A stretch of 64,000 bases of DNA, from positions 5,369,001 to 5,433,000 of the forward strand of contig NZ_CP108430.1 of NCBI RefSeq assembly GCF_041435335.1, in the 5' to 3' direction. Origin of the DNA: Streptomyces sp. NBC_01283. GTDB lineage: Bacteria > Actinomycetota > Actinomycetes > Streptomycetales > Streptomycetaceae. The position numbers and the translations under genes were made by a program. Numbering within the stretch: the first letter of the stretch is position 1; each line of letters starts with the position of its first letter. The notes under the pieces are model-generated. The model ran no database searches. It was not told the DNA's origin and saw only the letters and a program-made list of their open reading frames with translations. Positions 57,110 through 64,000 of this stretch are shown here, piece after piece.

Positions 57110-60100
57110 ATGAGCCTGCACGGTCTGCTCGACGCTGTCGTCAAGGACTCCGCACTCGCCGAGGCGGTCAAGGCCGCCACCGACGGCAACCGCATGCATG
57201 TGGACCTGGTCGGGCCACCCGCCGCGCGCCCCTTCGCCGTCGCGGCCCTCGCCCGCGAGACGAACCGCACCGTCCTCGCCGTGACGGCGACCGGCCGCGA
57301 GGCCGAGGACCTGGCCGCCGCCCTGCGCACGATCATCCCGCCGGACGGAGTCGTCGAGTACCCCTCCTGGGAGACGCTCCCGCACGAGCGCCTCTCGCCC
57401 CGCTCCGACACCGTCGGCCGCCGCCTCGCCGTCCTGCGCCGCCTCGCGCACCCCCGGCCCGACGACCCCGAGACCGGCCCCGTCTCGGTCATCGTCGCCC
57501 CCGTGCGTTCCGTGCTCCAGCCGCAGGTCAAGGGCCTGGGCGACCTGGAGCCCGTGGCCCTGCGCACCGGCGAGACCACCGACCTGAACGAGACGGTCGA
57601 GGCCCTCGCGGCAGCCGCGTACTCCCGTGTGGAGCTGGTCGAGAAGCGCGGCGAGTTCGCCGTGCGCGGCGGCATCCTGGACGTCTTCCCGCCGACCGAG
57701 GAACACCCCCTCCGCGTCGAGTTCTGGGGCGACGACGTCGAGGAGATCCGCTACTTCAAGGTCGCCGACCAGCGCTCCCTGGAGGTCGCCGACCACGGCC
57801 TGTGGGCCCCGCCCTGCCGGGAGCTGCTCCTCACGGACGACGTGCGGGAAAGGGCGGCCGCCCTCGCCGAGGCCCACCCCGAGCTGGGCGAACTCCTCGG
57901 CAAGATCGCCGAGGGCATCGCCGTCGAGGGCATGGAGTCCCTCGCGCCGGTCCTGGTCGACGACATGGAGCTGCTGCTCGACGTCCTGCCGCAGGACTCC
58001 ATGGCCGTGGTCTGCGACCCCGAGCGCGTGCGCACCCGCGCCGCCGACCTGGTGGCGACCTCGCAGGAGTTCCTCCAGGCCAGCTGGGCGGCCACCGCCG
58101 GTGGCGGCGAGGCCCCCATCGACGTGGGCGCCGCCTCCCTCCGCGGCATCGCGGACGTCCGGGACCACGCGAGCGACCTCGGCATGATGTGGTGGTCGGT
58201 CTCGCCGTTCGCCGCCGACGAGACGCTGACATATGGCGCTGACGCGCCGGGCGGTGAGGACACCCTCAAGCTCGGCATGCACGCCACCGAGACCTACCGC
58301 GGCGACACCGCGAAGGCGCTCGCCGACACCAAGGGCTGGCTCGCCGACGGCTGGCGCACCGTCTATGTGACCGAGGGCCACGGCCCCGCCGCCCGCACCG
58401 TCGAGGTCCTCGGCGGCGAGGGCATCGCCGCCCGCCTGGACGCCGAGCTCTCCGAGCTCACGCCGTCCCTCGTGCACGTCTCCTGCGGCTCGATCGACTT
58501 CGGGTTCATCGACCCCGCGCTCAAGCTCGCGGTACTCACCGAGACCGACCTCTCCGGCCAGAAGGCGGCCGGCAAGGACGGCCAGCGGATGCCGGCACGC
58601 CGCCGTAAGACGATCGACCCGCTGACCCTGGAGGCCGGCGACTACATCGTCCACGAGCAGCACGGCGTCGGCCGCTACATCGAGATGGTGCAGCGCACCG
58701 TCCAGGGCGCCACCCGCGAGTACCTGGTCGTGGAGTACGCACCCGCCAAGCGCGGCCAGCCCGGCGACCGGCTCTACATCCCCACCGACCAGCTGGAGCA
58801 GATCACCAAGTACGTCGGTGGCGAGGCCCCCACGCTGCACCGCCTGGGCGGCGCCGACTGGACGAAGACGAAGGCGCGCGCCAAGAAGGCGGTCAAGGAG
58901 ATCGCCGCCGACCTCATCAAGCTGTACTCGGCGCGCATGGCGGCGCCCGGCCACGCCTTCGCCCCCGACACCCCCTGGCAGCGCGAGCTGGAGGACGCCT
59001 TCCCGTACGTGGAGACGCCCGATCAGCTCACCACCATCGCCGAGGTGAAGGACGACATGGAGAAGACGGTCCCGATGGACCGCCTGATCTGTGGCGACGT
59101 CGGCTACGGCAAGACGGAGATCGCGGTCCGCGCCGCCTTCAAGGCCGTCCAGGACGGCAAGCAGGTGGCGGTGCTCGTCCCGACGACGCTGCTCGTGCAG
59201 CAGCACTTCGGCACGTTCAGCGAGCGCTACTCCCAATTCCCGGTGAAGGTGCGGGCGTTGAGCCGCTTCCAGACGGAGACGGAGTCGAAGGCGACCCTGG
59301 AGGGCCTGCGCGACGGCTCGGTCGACATCGTCATCGGCACGCACCGCCTCTTCTCGTCCGAGACCAAGTTCAAGGACCTGGGCCTGGTCATCGTCGACGA
59401 GGAGCAGCGCTTCGGCGTCGAGCACAAGGAGCAGCTCAAGAAGCTCCGCGCGAACGTGGACGTGCTGACCATGTCGGCGACCCCCATCCCCCGTACGCTC
59501 GAAATGGCCGTGACCGGCATCCGCGAGATGTCGACCATCACCACGCCGCCCGAGGAGCGCCACCCCGTCCTGACCTTCGTCGGGCCCTACGAGGAGAAGC
59601 AGATCGGCGCGGCCATCCGCCGTGAACTGCTCCGTGAGGGCCAGGTCTTCTACATCCACAACCGCGTCGAGTCCATCGACCGCGCGGCGGCCAGGCTCCG
59701 GGACATCGTCCCCGAGGCGCGCATCGCCACCGCGCACGGCCAGATGTCCGAACAGGCCCTGGAACAAGTGGTGGTGGACTTCTGGGAGAAGAAGTTCGAC
59801 GTGCTCGTCTCGACGACGATCGTCGAGTCGGGCATCGACATCTCGAACGCCAACACGCTGATCGTCGAGCGCGGCGACAACTTCGGCCTCTCCCAGCTCC
59901 ACCAGCTGCGCGGCCGTGTCGGGCGTGGGCGCGACCGCGGTTACGCGTACTTCCTGTACCCGCCGGAGAAGCCGCTGACCGAGACCGCCCACGAACGCCT
60001 CGCCACGATCGCCCAGCACACGGAGATGGGCGCGGGCATGTACGTGGCCATGAAGGACCTGGAGATCCGCGGTGCGGGCAACCTCCTGGGCGGCGAACAG

Positions 60101-60664
60101 TCCGGCCACATCGCGGGCGTCGGCTTCGACCTCTACGTCCGCATGGTGGGCGAAGCGGTGGCCGACTACCGCGCGTCCCTGGAGGGCGGCGTGGAGGAGG
60201 AGCCGCCGCTGGAGGTCAAGGTCGAGCTGCCGGTCGACGCGCACGTCCCGCACGACTACGCCCCCGGCGAGCGGCTGCGCCTCGCGGCCTACCGCTCCAT
60301 CGCCTCCGCGAGCAGCGAGGAGGACGTCAAGGCGGTACGCGAGGAACTCACCGACCGCTACGGCAAGCTGCCGGAGCCGGTGGAGAACCTCCTCCTGGTG
60401 GCGGGGCTGCGCATGCTGGCCCGCGCGTGCTCGGTCGGCGAGATCGTGCTGCAGGGCAACAACATCCGGTTCGCCCCCGTGGAGCTGCGGGAGTCGCAGG
60501 AGCTGCGCCTGAAGCGGCTCTACCCCGGCACGGTCATCAAGGCGAACGCCCAGCAGCTCCTGGTCCCGCGCCCGAAGACGGCCAAGGTCGGCGGGAAGCC
60601 GTTGGTCGGGCGTGAACTGCTGGGCTGGGTCGGGGAGTTCCTGACGACGATCCTGGGGTCGTAG
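57110..60664 (+). CDS. mfd: Transcription-repair coupling factor Mfd
   Basis: An 1184-residue translocase that removes stalled RNA polymerase and recruits UvrA. In order: UvrB-like N-terminal region with VEYPSWETLPHERLSP and the FWGDDVEEIR segment; RNA-polymerase-interacting CarD-like domain (about 505-600, GDYIVHEQHGVGRYI); helicase core with Walker A GDVGYGKTE (662-670), DEEQ (763-766), SATPIPRTL and GRVGRGRDRGYAY; and the C-terminal D7 domain. ATG start, no obvious ribosome-binding site. It is monocistronic with a terminator at both sides. No defects seen. Confidence 0.97.
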   Translation: MSLHGLLDAVVKDSALAEAVKAATDGNRMHVDLVGPPAARPFAVAALARETNRTVLAVTATGREAEDLAAALRTIIPPDGVVEYPSWETLPHERLSPRSDTVGRRLAVLRRLAHPRPDDPETGPVSVIVAPVRSVLQPQVKGLGDLEPVALRTGETTDLNETVEALAAAAYSRVELVEKRGEFAVRGGILDVFPPTEEHPLRVEFWGDDVEEIRYFKVADQRSLEVADHGLWAPPCRELLLTDDVRERAAALAEAHPELGELLGKIAEGIAVEGMESLAPVLVDDMELLLDVLPQDSMAVVCDPERVRTRAADLVATSQEFLQASWAATAGGGEAPIDVGAASLRGIADVRDHASDLGMMWWSVSPFAADETLTYGADAPGGEDTLKLGMHATETYRGDTAKALADTKGWLADGWRTVYVTEGHGPAARTVEVLGGEGIAARLDAELSELTPSLVHVSCGSIDFGFIDPALKLAVLTETDLSGQKAAGKDGQRMPARRRKTIDPLTLEAGDYIVHEQHGVGRYIEMVQRTVQGATREYLVVEYAPAKRGQPGDRLYIPTDQLEQITKYVGGEAPTLHRLGGADWTKTKARAKKAVKEIAADLIKLYSARMAAPGHAFAPDTPWQRELEDAFPYVETPDQLTTIAEVKDDMEKTVPMDRLICGDVGYGKTEIAVRAAFKAVQDGKQVAVLVPTTLLVQQHFGTFSERYSQFPVKVRALSRFQTETESKATLEGLRDGSVDIVIGTHRLFSSETKFKDLGLVIVDEEQRFGVEHKEQLKKLRANVDVLTMSATPIPRTLEMAVTGIREMSTITTPPEERHPVLTFVGPYEEKQIGAAIRRELLREGQVFYIHNRVESIDRAAARLRDIVPEARIATAHGQMSEQALEQVVVDFWEKKFDVLVSTTIVESGIDISNANTLIVERGDNFGLSQLHQLRGRVGRGRDRGYAYFLYPPEKPLTETAHERLATIAQHTEMGAGMYVAMKDLEIRGAGNLLGGEQSGHIAGVGFDLYVRMVGEAVADYRASLEGGVEEEPPLEVKVELPVDAHVPHDYAPGERLRLAAYRSIASASSEEDVKAVREELTDRYGKLPEPVENLLLVAGLRMLARACSVGEIVLQGNNIRFAPVELRESQELRLKRLYPGTVIKANAQQLLVPRPKTAKVGGKPLVGRELLGWVGEFLTTILGS

Positions 60665-60682
60665 CCGGTTGTCCCGAGGATT

Positions 60683-60717
60683 CATGCCGGTCAGCACCCC
60701 CGTCGCTGACCGGCATG
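60683..60717 (+). terminator. Terminator after mfd
   Basis: A perfect 13-bp stem (60683-60695 with 60705-60717) and 9-base loop, 19 bases after the mfd stop. Confidence 0.85.
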
Positions 60718-60721
60718 TCCG

Positions 60722-60785
60722 TGTCCCTGTGTCCCTGTGCCCCTGTGCCCCTGTGCCCCTGTGTCCCTGTGTCCCTGTGTCCCTA
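60722..60785. repeat. Octanucleotide tandem repeat (TGTCCCTG/TGCCCCTG)
   Basis: Eight 8-base units run without interruption: TGTCCCTG twice, TGCCCCTG three times, TGTCCCTG twice, and TGTCCCTA. The last unit contains the TAG stop of the minus-strand SnoaL-like gene. Confidence 0.9.
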
Positions 60786-61220
60786 GCCCACGTGGACTTC
60801 GGTGTTCTGGCCCACGTGCAGCAGCCATCTCCCGTCGTCCTGCCGGGTCATGACGTAGAGCGGAGCGCCCTCGGTGTCCCCTTCGGCCGAGTGGTAGACC
60901 TGGCGCACCTTGACGGCCATCACGTCGGGTCGCAGGTACTGCGTGTGCGCCACCTCGTAGGTGACGTCGCCGTCCCAGTCGGAGGCGGGCAGCACGGCGC
61001 GGGTGAACTCGGCGATCGCGTCGAAGCCGATGAGGACCTTGCCGTGGGCGGTCGTCCACAGCGCGTCGGGGTGGAACAGCGCGAGGAAGCCCTCCGCGTC
61101 CTTGGCGCGCTGGGTGCGCTCGACGGTGGCGACGACCTGCTCGATGGCCTTGATGTCTTCGGTGACTGAGGTGACTGAGGTGGCTGAGGTGCCTGCGATG
61201 ACTGCGTTCTCGGTGTCCAT
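60783..61220 (-). CDS. SnoaL/SgcJ-like NTF2-fold protein, SoxR-box gene
   Basis: A 145-residue small alpha+beta barrel protein of the SgcJ/EcaC branch of the SnoaL/NTF2 superfamily. It has the helix IEQVVATVERTQRAKDAEGFLALFHPDALW and the strand LYVMTRQDDGRWLLHVGQNT typical of the group. Members include polyketide cyclases, isomerases and dehydratases; the activity here is unknown. Start ATG 61220 is favoured because a SoxR-type promoter upstream predicts transcription starting at about this base, so a leaderless mRNA. The N-terminus has a degenerate 9-bp repeat (ATSVTSVTE). The stop lies in an 8-bp microsatellite. Confidence 0.8.
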   Translation of the reverse strand: MDTENAVIAGTSATSVTSVTEDIKAIEQVVATVERTQRAKDAEGFLALFHPDALWTTAHGKVLIGFDAIAEFTRAVLPASDWDGDVTYEVAHTQYLRPDVMAVKVRQVYHSAEGDTEGAPLYVMTRQDDGRWLLHVGQNTEVHVG

Positions 61221-61226
61221 GCGGCC

Positions 61227-61257
61227 ACTGTGGTACCTCAAGTCAACTTGAGGTCAA
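61227..61257 (-). promoter_or_regulatory. SoxR box and MerR-type promoter
   Basis: CCTCAAGT (61236-61243) and ACTTGAGG (61246-61253) flank a 2-base centre, matching 17 of 18 positions of the E. coli soxS SoxR site. On the minus strand TTGACC (61252-61257) and CACAGT (61227-61232) are spaced by 19 bases, the long spacer typical of MerR-family-activated promoters. The -35 overlaps the stop of the upstream gene. Confidence 0.8.
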
Positions 61258-61685
61258 GGCTTGCAGGCCTCGGCGATCGACAGGCTGTTCTCGTACAGGT
61301 GGTGGCGGGTGATGCGGCCGTCCTCGACGGTCAGCCGCAGCGCGAAGGGCCCCTCGAAGGACTTGCCGGTGGCGCGGACTGTCCCGGCGACGTGCCCGGT
61401 GAGCACGGCGTCGTGGCCGTCCACGAGGAAGGCGTCGAGAGTGGCGACGGCGTCCTCGGGAACGGTGTACTCGGCCAACTCGCTTGCCTGTGCGGCGCAT
61501 TCGGCGGCGGTGGAGCGGGGCCGGATCCAGGGCACGACGGGGTTCTCGGCGAGCAGCCAGTCGACCTCGTCGGCGAAGAGAGCGGTGAGGCGCTCGGTGT
61601 CACCCGCCAGGCGGGCGGAGAGGAAGTCCTGGACGGTGGCGCGGGTGGCGTCGGCGGTCGCAGTGGCGGGGTTCGTTGAGGTCAT
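61254..61685 (-). CDS. NTF2-like / SnoaL-family protein
   Basis: A 143-residue NTF2-fold protein with the helix VQDFLSARLAGDTERLTALFADEVDWL and the strands VLTGHVAGTVRATGKSFEGPF and LRLTVEDGRITRHHLYE. It belongs to the ketosteroid-isomerase-like group; no catalytic identity can be assigned. Its TGA lies inside the -35 hexamer of the next gene's SoxR-type promoter, 33 bases from that gene's start. Both could be read together or separately. ATG start at 61685 with little ribosome-binding signal. Confidence 0.8.
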   Translation of the reverse strand: MTSTNPATATADATRATVQDFLSARLAGDTERLTALFADEVDWLLAENPVVPWIRPRSTAAECAAQASELAEYTVPEDAVATLDAFLVDGHDAVLTGHVAGTVRATGKSFEGPFALRLTVEDGRITRHHLYENSLSIAEACKP

Positions 61686-61828
61686 GTCCCAGAGGGTGCC
61701 GCGGGCGGCGGAGCGCGTCGATTACGCCGGAGGTAATGGGCGACCGACGGAGTGGGGGGAGATATGGTCTAAACCGGTCACTCGCTACGGTGGTGGCCGG
61801 GCATGTGGGCCAGGGGAGAGGAAGTGCC

Positions 61829-62170
61829 GTGGGGATAGGGGCCGTTGTGGGGCTCGGCTGTTTTCCGGTGAAGTCGATGCTGGGGGAGGAGCGCGAGCGG
61901 CTCGTCGTCGACGAGCGGGGCGTGGCCGGCGAGCCGTGGATCGAGGAGGACTGGGTCGGGCGGGAGATCACCTTCGACGGCGGCCTGTGTCTGCGCGTCA
62001 CCGAACGCATGGAACGCCGCGTCAAGACCACCCAGGCCCAGCGCGACCTGCCGGCCGACCACCGCATCCTCAAGACGCTCACCGCCACGCGCGGCATGTG
62101 CATCGGGGTGTACGCCGACGTCGTGACGCCCGGCGCGCTCGCACTCGGAGCCGAGGTGACCGTCCGATGA
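61829..62170 (+). pseudogene. Internally deleted MOSC-domain protein
   Basis: A 113-residue open frame. The first 35 residues (VGLGCFPVKSMLGEE, VVDERGVAGE) match the N-terminal beta-barrel part of MOSC proteins. Residues from EEDWVGREITFDGGLCLRV onward match their C-terminal end (DLPADHRILKTL, CIGVYADVVTPG). The central 100 or so residues are missing. The Cys normally in the RCxxCVMTT segment is lost (reads ERMERRVKTT), so molybdenum-cofactor sulfur transfer is unlikely. The frame is intact and couples to the next gene by ATGA, so it may still be translated. GTG start with GGAGAGGA upstream. Confidence 0.65.
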
Positions 62171-62892
62171 GCCGTCACCACAAGGGAGTCCAGGCCGCGC
62201 TGCTGCTCGCGCTCGTCGTCACGGCGTCCGTCACGGGCTGCTCGCCGAAGGACGCGGCGGACGGCTCCTCGGGGCCCGACGCCAAGGCGGGCCCGGCGCT
62301 CGCCGCGGTCGACACGCTCACCGTCAAGGGCCGCGCACCCAAGACCGGTTACGACCGCGCCCGCTTCGGCAGCCCCTGGGCCGACACGGACTCCAACGGC
62401 TGCGGCACCCGCGACGACATACTCAAGCGCGACCTGGACGACGTGAAGTACCGCGACGGGGACTGCGAAGTGGCCTCCGGCCGGCTCGCGCCCGACCCGT
62501 ACACCGGCAAGGACGTCACGTTCACGCGGGGGCGCAGCCAGGTCGACATAGACCATCTCGTCGCCCTCTCGGACGCCTGGCAGAAGGGCGCGGGCAAGTG
62601 GGAGCCGAGCAAGCGCATCGCCTTCGCCAACGATCCGCTCAACCTCCTCGCGGTCGACGCGGGCCCCAACCGCGGCAAGGGCGACGGCGACACGGCCACG
62701 TGGCTGCCGCCGGACAAGGGCTACCGGTGCGCCTATGTGGCGCGGCAGGTGGCGGTGAAGAAGAAGTACGACGTGTGGGTGACCGGCGCCGAACGGGACG
62801 CGATGAAGCGGGTCCTGTCGGGCTGCCCGAAGGAGAAGCTGCCGAGCGGGGGCGGCCCGACGGCGGCGCCCGGACGGTTCCACGCGCGCTGA
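62167..62892 (+). CDS. Secreted HNH (DUF1524-like) nuclease lipoprotein
   Basis: A 241-residue protein with a lipoprotein signal (MSRHHKGVQAALLLALVV, lipobox VTGC, Cys25) and a DUF1524/HNH nuclease domain. The key block is VDIDHLVALSDAW (the DH of the nuclease), followed by ANDPLNLLAVDAGPNRGKGD and ending in a Cys-containing tail. Such proteins are exported and may degrade extracellular DNA. Cysteines at about 78, 98, 190 and 219 could pair. Start ATG overlaps the MOSC stop by four bases. Complete at both ends. Confidence 0.88.
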   Translation: MSRHHKGVQAALLLALVVTASVTGCSPKDAADGSSGPDAKAGPALAAVDTLTVKGRAPKTGYDRARFGSPWADTDSNGCGTRDDILKRDLDDVKYRDGDCEVASGRLAPDPYTGKDVTFTRGRSQVDIDHLVALSDAWQKGAGKWEPSKRIAFANDPLNLLAVDAGPNRGKGDGDTATWLPPDKGYRCAYVARQVAVKKKYDVWVTGAERDAMKRVLSGCPKEKLPSGGGPTAAPGRFHAR

Positions 62893-62927
62893 GGCGGCCC
62901 ACCGGCCGGTACGTACGAAAAAATGGC

Positions 62928-62956
62928 TTAACAGCCGGGGCCGTGCCCGCTAGCGT
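62928..62956 (+). promoter_or_regulatory. Promoter of the GNAT gene, probable leaderless start
   Basis: TTAACA (62928-62933), a 17-base spacer and TAGCGT (62951-62956) form a good principal-sigma promoter. The -10 ends 7 bases before the ATG at 62964, so transcription should begin at or next to the start codon. Confidence 0.65.
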
Positions 62957-62963
62957 CCGGGGC

Positions 62964-63707
62964 ATGGACCTGAAGATCACGACGCTGGCCGAGCGGCCCG
63001 GACTCGCCGGGCCGCTGTGGGAGATGGCCGACACCTGGCCGGAGTTCATCGGGAACGACCCCATCGCCTGGTCGATGATCGGGCGGATCGTCAAGGAGTT
63101 CCCCGAGTACGTCCTGGTCGCCACGGACGAGCGGGGCACGGTCGCGGCCAAGGGCTTCAGCGTGCCGTTCGCGCTGGACGCCGAGGGGCGCGGGGAACTG
63201 CCGGACGGCGGCTGGGACCAGGTCATGCTGTGGGCGTTCTCCGACCTGCGGCACGGCAGGAAGCCCGACACGGTGAGCGCGATCGAGATCACCGTGGCCA
63301 GGGAATTCCTCGGGCACGGTGTCTCCGGGCGGATGCTCGCCGCGATGCGCGAGAACGCACGCGCGCGTGGCTTCGCGGAGGTCGTCGCCCCGGTCCGCCC
63401 GAACGCCAAGCACCTCGAACCGGCCACGCTGATCGACGCGTACGCGCGGCGCACGCGGGACGACGGGCTGCCCGCCGACCCGTGGCTGCGGGTGCATGTA
63501 AGGGCGGGCGGCACCATCGCGAAGGTGGCGCACGCGTCGATGACGGTGTCCGGTTCGACCGCGCAGTGGCGGGCGTGGACCGGGCTGCCGTTCGACACCG
63601 CCGGTCCCGTCGAGGTGCCGGGCGCGCTGGTGCCGGTGCTCTGCGAGCCGGAGCGCGGGTACGCGGTGTACGTGGAGCCGAACGTGTGGGTGCGGCACGT
63701 GCTGTGA
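62964..63707 (+). CDS. GNAT-like N-acetyltransferase
   Basis: A 247-residue protein. The acetyl-CoA-binding region is AIEITVAREFLGHGVSGRMLAAM (about 98-120), with the R-x-x-G-x-G/A loop in the form REFLGHGVSGRML, and a MRENARARGFAEVVAPVRP strand following. The C-terminal 90 residues are a longer, non-canonical extension. The ATG at 62964 is preceded by a strong promoter and no ribosome-binding site, so a leaderless mRNA is likely; a longer upstream frame has no support. The substrate is unknown. Confidence 0.8.
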   Translation: MDLKITTLAERPGLAGPLWEMADTWPEFIGNDPIAWSMIGRIVKEFPEYVLVATDERGTVAAKGFSVPFALDAEGRGELPDGGWDQVMLWAFSDLRHGRKPDTVSAIEITVAREFLGHGVSGRMLAAMRENARARGFAEVVAPVRPNAKHLEPATLIDAYARRTRDDGLPADPWLRVHVRAGGTIAKVAHASMTVSGSTAQWRAWTGLPFDTAGPVEVPGALVPVLCEPERGYAVYVEPNVWVRHVL

Positions 63708-63760
63708 ACTCGCGCCGCACACAGAACTCGCGCCGCACGCACCGCGGTTGAACCCGGCGG

Positions 63761-64000
63761 TCAGCCCGCGAGCTTGTCGATGTCCATGATGTCGCCGGTG
63801 GGCGGCGTCACGTCGACGGGCTTGTCGTAGTCGCCGAACGTCAGGGTCTCCGGCGTCTTGGCGGTCTCTTTCACGACCTTCAGCAGGTACGGCTTGCCCT
63901 CCGCCGCGACATAGAGGGTGTACCGGTCGGTGCCGTCGTTCTCGGTGAGCGTGAGGGCGGGCGTGCCGTCGACGGTGGCCGTCTTTCCCCTGCGGGCGTC
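63761..64000 (-). CDS. LppX/LprAFG-like lipoprotein (C-terminal part)
   Basis: The frame is open to the window edge; 79 C-terminal residues are present, ending in TGA. Segments RYTLYVAAEGKPYLLKVV and LTFGDYDKPVDVTPP match the C-terminal strands of LolA/LppX-like or DUF1396-type actinobacterial lipoproteins, which carry or sense lipids outside the membrane. The signal peptide would lie beyond 64000. The gene converges with the GNAT gene. Family call is moderate. Confidence 0.65.
   Translation of the reverse strand, partial: DARRGKTATVDGTPALTLTENDGTDRYTLYVAAEGKPYLLKVVKETAKTPETLTFGDYDKPVDVTPPTGDIMDIDKLAG

Noticed and set aside
56924..60697. A 1257-codon open frame on the minus strand
   Set aside because: Complete shadow of mfd, which has all helicase motifs on the plus strand.

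Overview
The window is very GC-rich, uses GTG starts freely, stops genes mostly with TGA or TAG, and couples many neighbours through 4-base ATGA or GTGA overlaps. With the gene content (galTEK, an Rpf-like transglycosylase, a Pmt mannosyltransferase, DivIVA-like coiled-coil proteins, atypical LuxR regulators, tamR/tam) this points to a Streptomyces chromosome, in the conserved core rather than the arms. From memory the order resembles the S. coelicolor SCO31xx region (mfd, prs-glmU, ppc, galTEK, pmt); I could not check this by search.

Layout. 1-453: end of a serine beta-lactamase-like hydrolase. 528-7308 (minus): Pmt mannosyltransferase, two tandem class B-type penicillin-binding proteins, a YbaK-type deacylase and a DMT transporter. 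7383-16648 (plus): rsmI, a zinc-ribbon-like unknown, tatD, an Rpf/G5 cell-wall lytic protein, rsmA-ispE, a membrane acyltransferase and an ABC-F ATPase. 16795-20629: two paralogous membrane-anchored PQQ-like beta-propeller proteins with proline-rich cytoplasmic tails. 20891-28599: an atypical LuxR-type regulator, a sodium:solute symporter with a small membrane partner diverging from galTEK, a GNAT protein and a second LuxR-type regulator. 28558-30103: tamR/tam with a shared palindromic operator. 30294-31990: fatty-acid desaturase and TetR regulator, with tandem palindromes upstream. 32281-39721: ppc, a small membrane protein, pth, rplY, prs and glmU. 39851-40807: tRNA-Gln(UUG) with an HTH plus LAGLIDADG-like gene directly on its 5' side. 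40975-42324: orphan histidine kinase.

The most unusual block is 42397-47763. It holds four proteins built from polymorphic-toxin and immunity modules: a YwqJ-type deaminase followed by SUKH-3 on the minus strand, and divergently a WHH/HNH-type nuclease-like domain fused to SMI1/KNR4, followed by a 974-residue protein combining an Imm35-like domain, a long Pro/Ala/Gly linker, an XOO2897-like deaminase domain and SUKH-4. None shows a secretion signal, so this looks like an intracellular toxin/immunity-derived system, not a classical exported toxin locus.

48092-56862: a DivIVA-like coiled-coil protein, an acetate-type symporter with its DUF485-like partner, a 14-TM MFS exporter and a MacB/FtsX-type ABC transporter. 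57110-60664: mfd. The right end holds two NTF2/SnoaL-like proteins, one preceded by a near-perfect SoxR box, an internally deleted MOSC protein, a secreted HNH lipoprotein, a GNAT protein and the C-terminus of a lipoprotein-like gene. Perfect long hairpins close many transcription units (13283, 20657, 21590, 35022, 39800, 49096, 56888, 60683).
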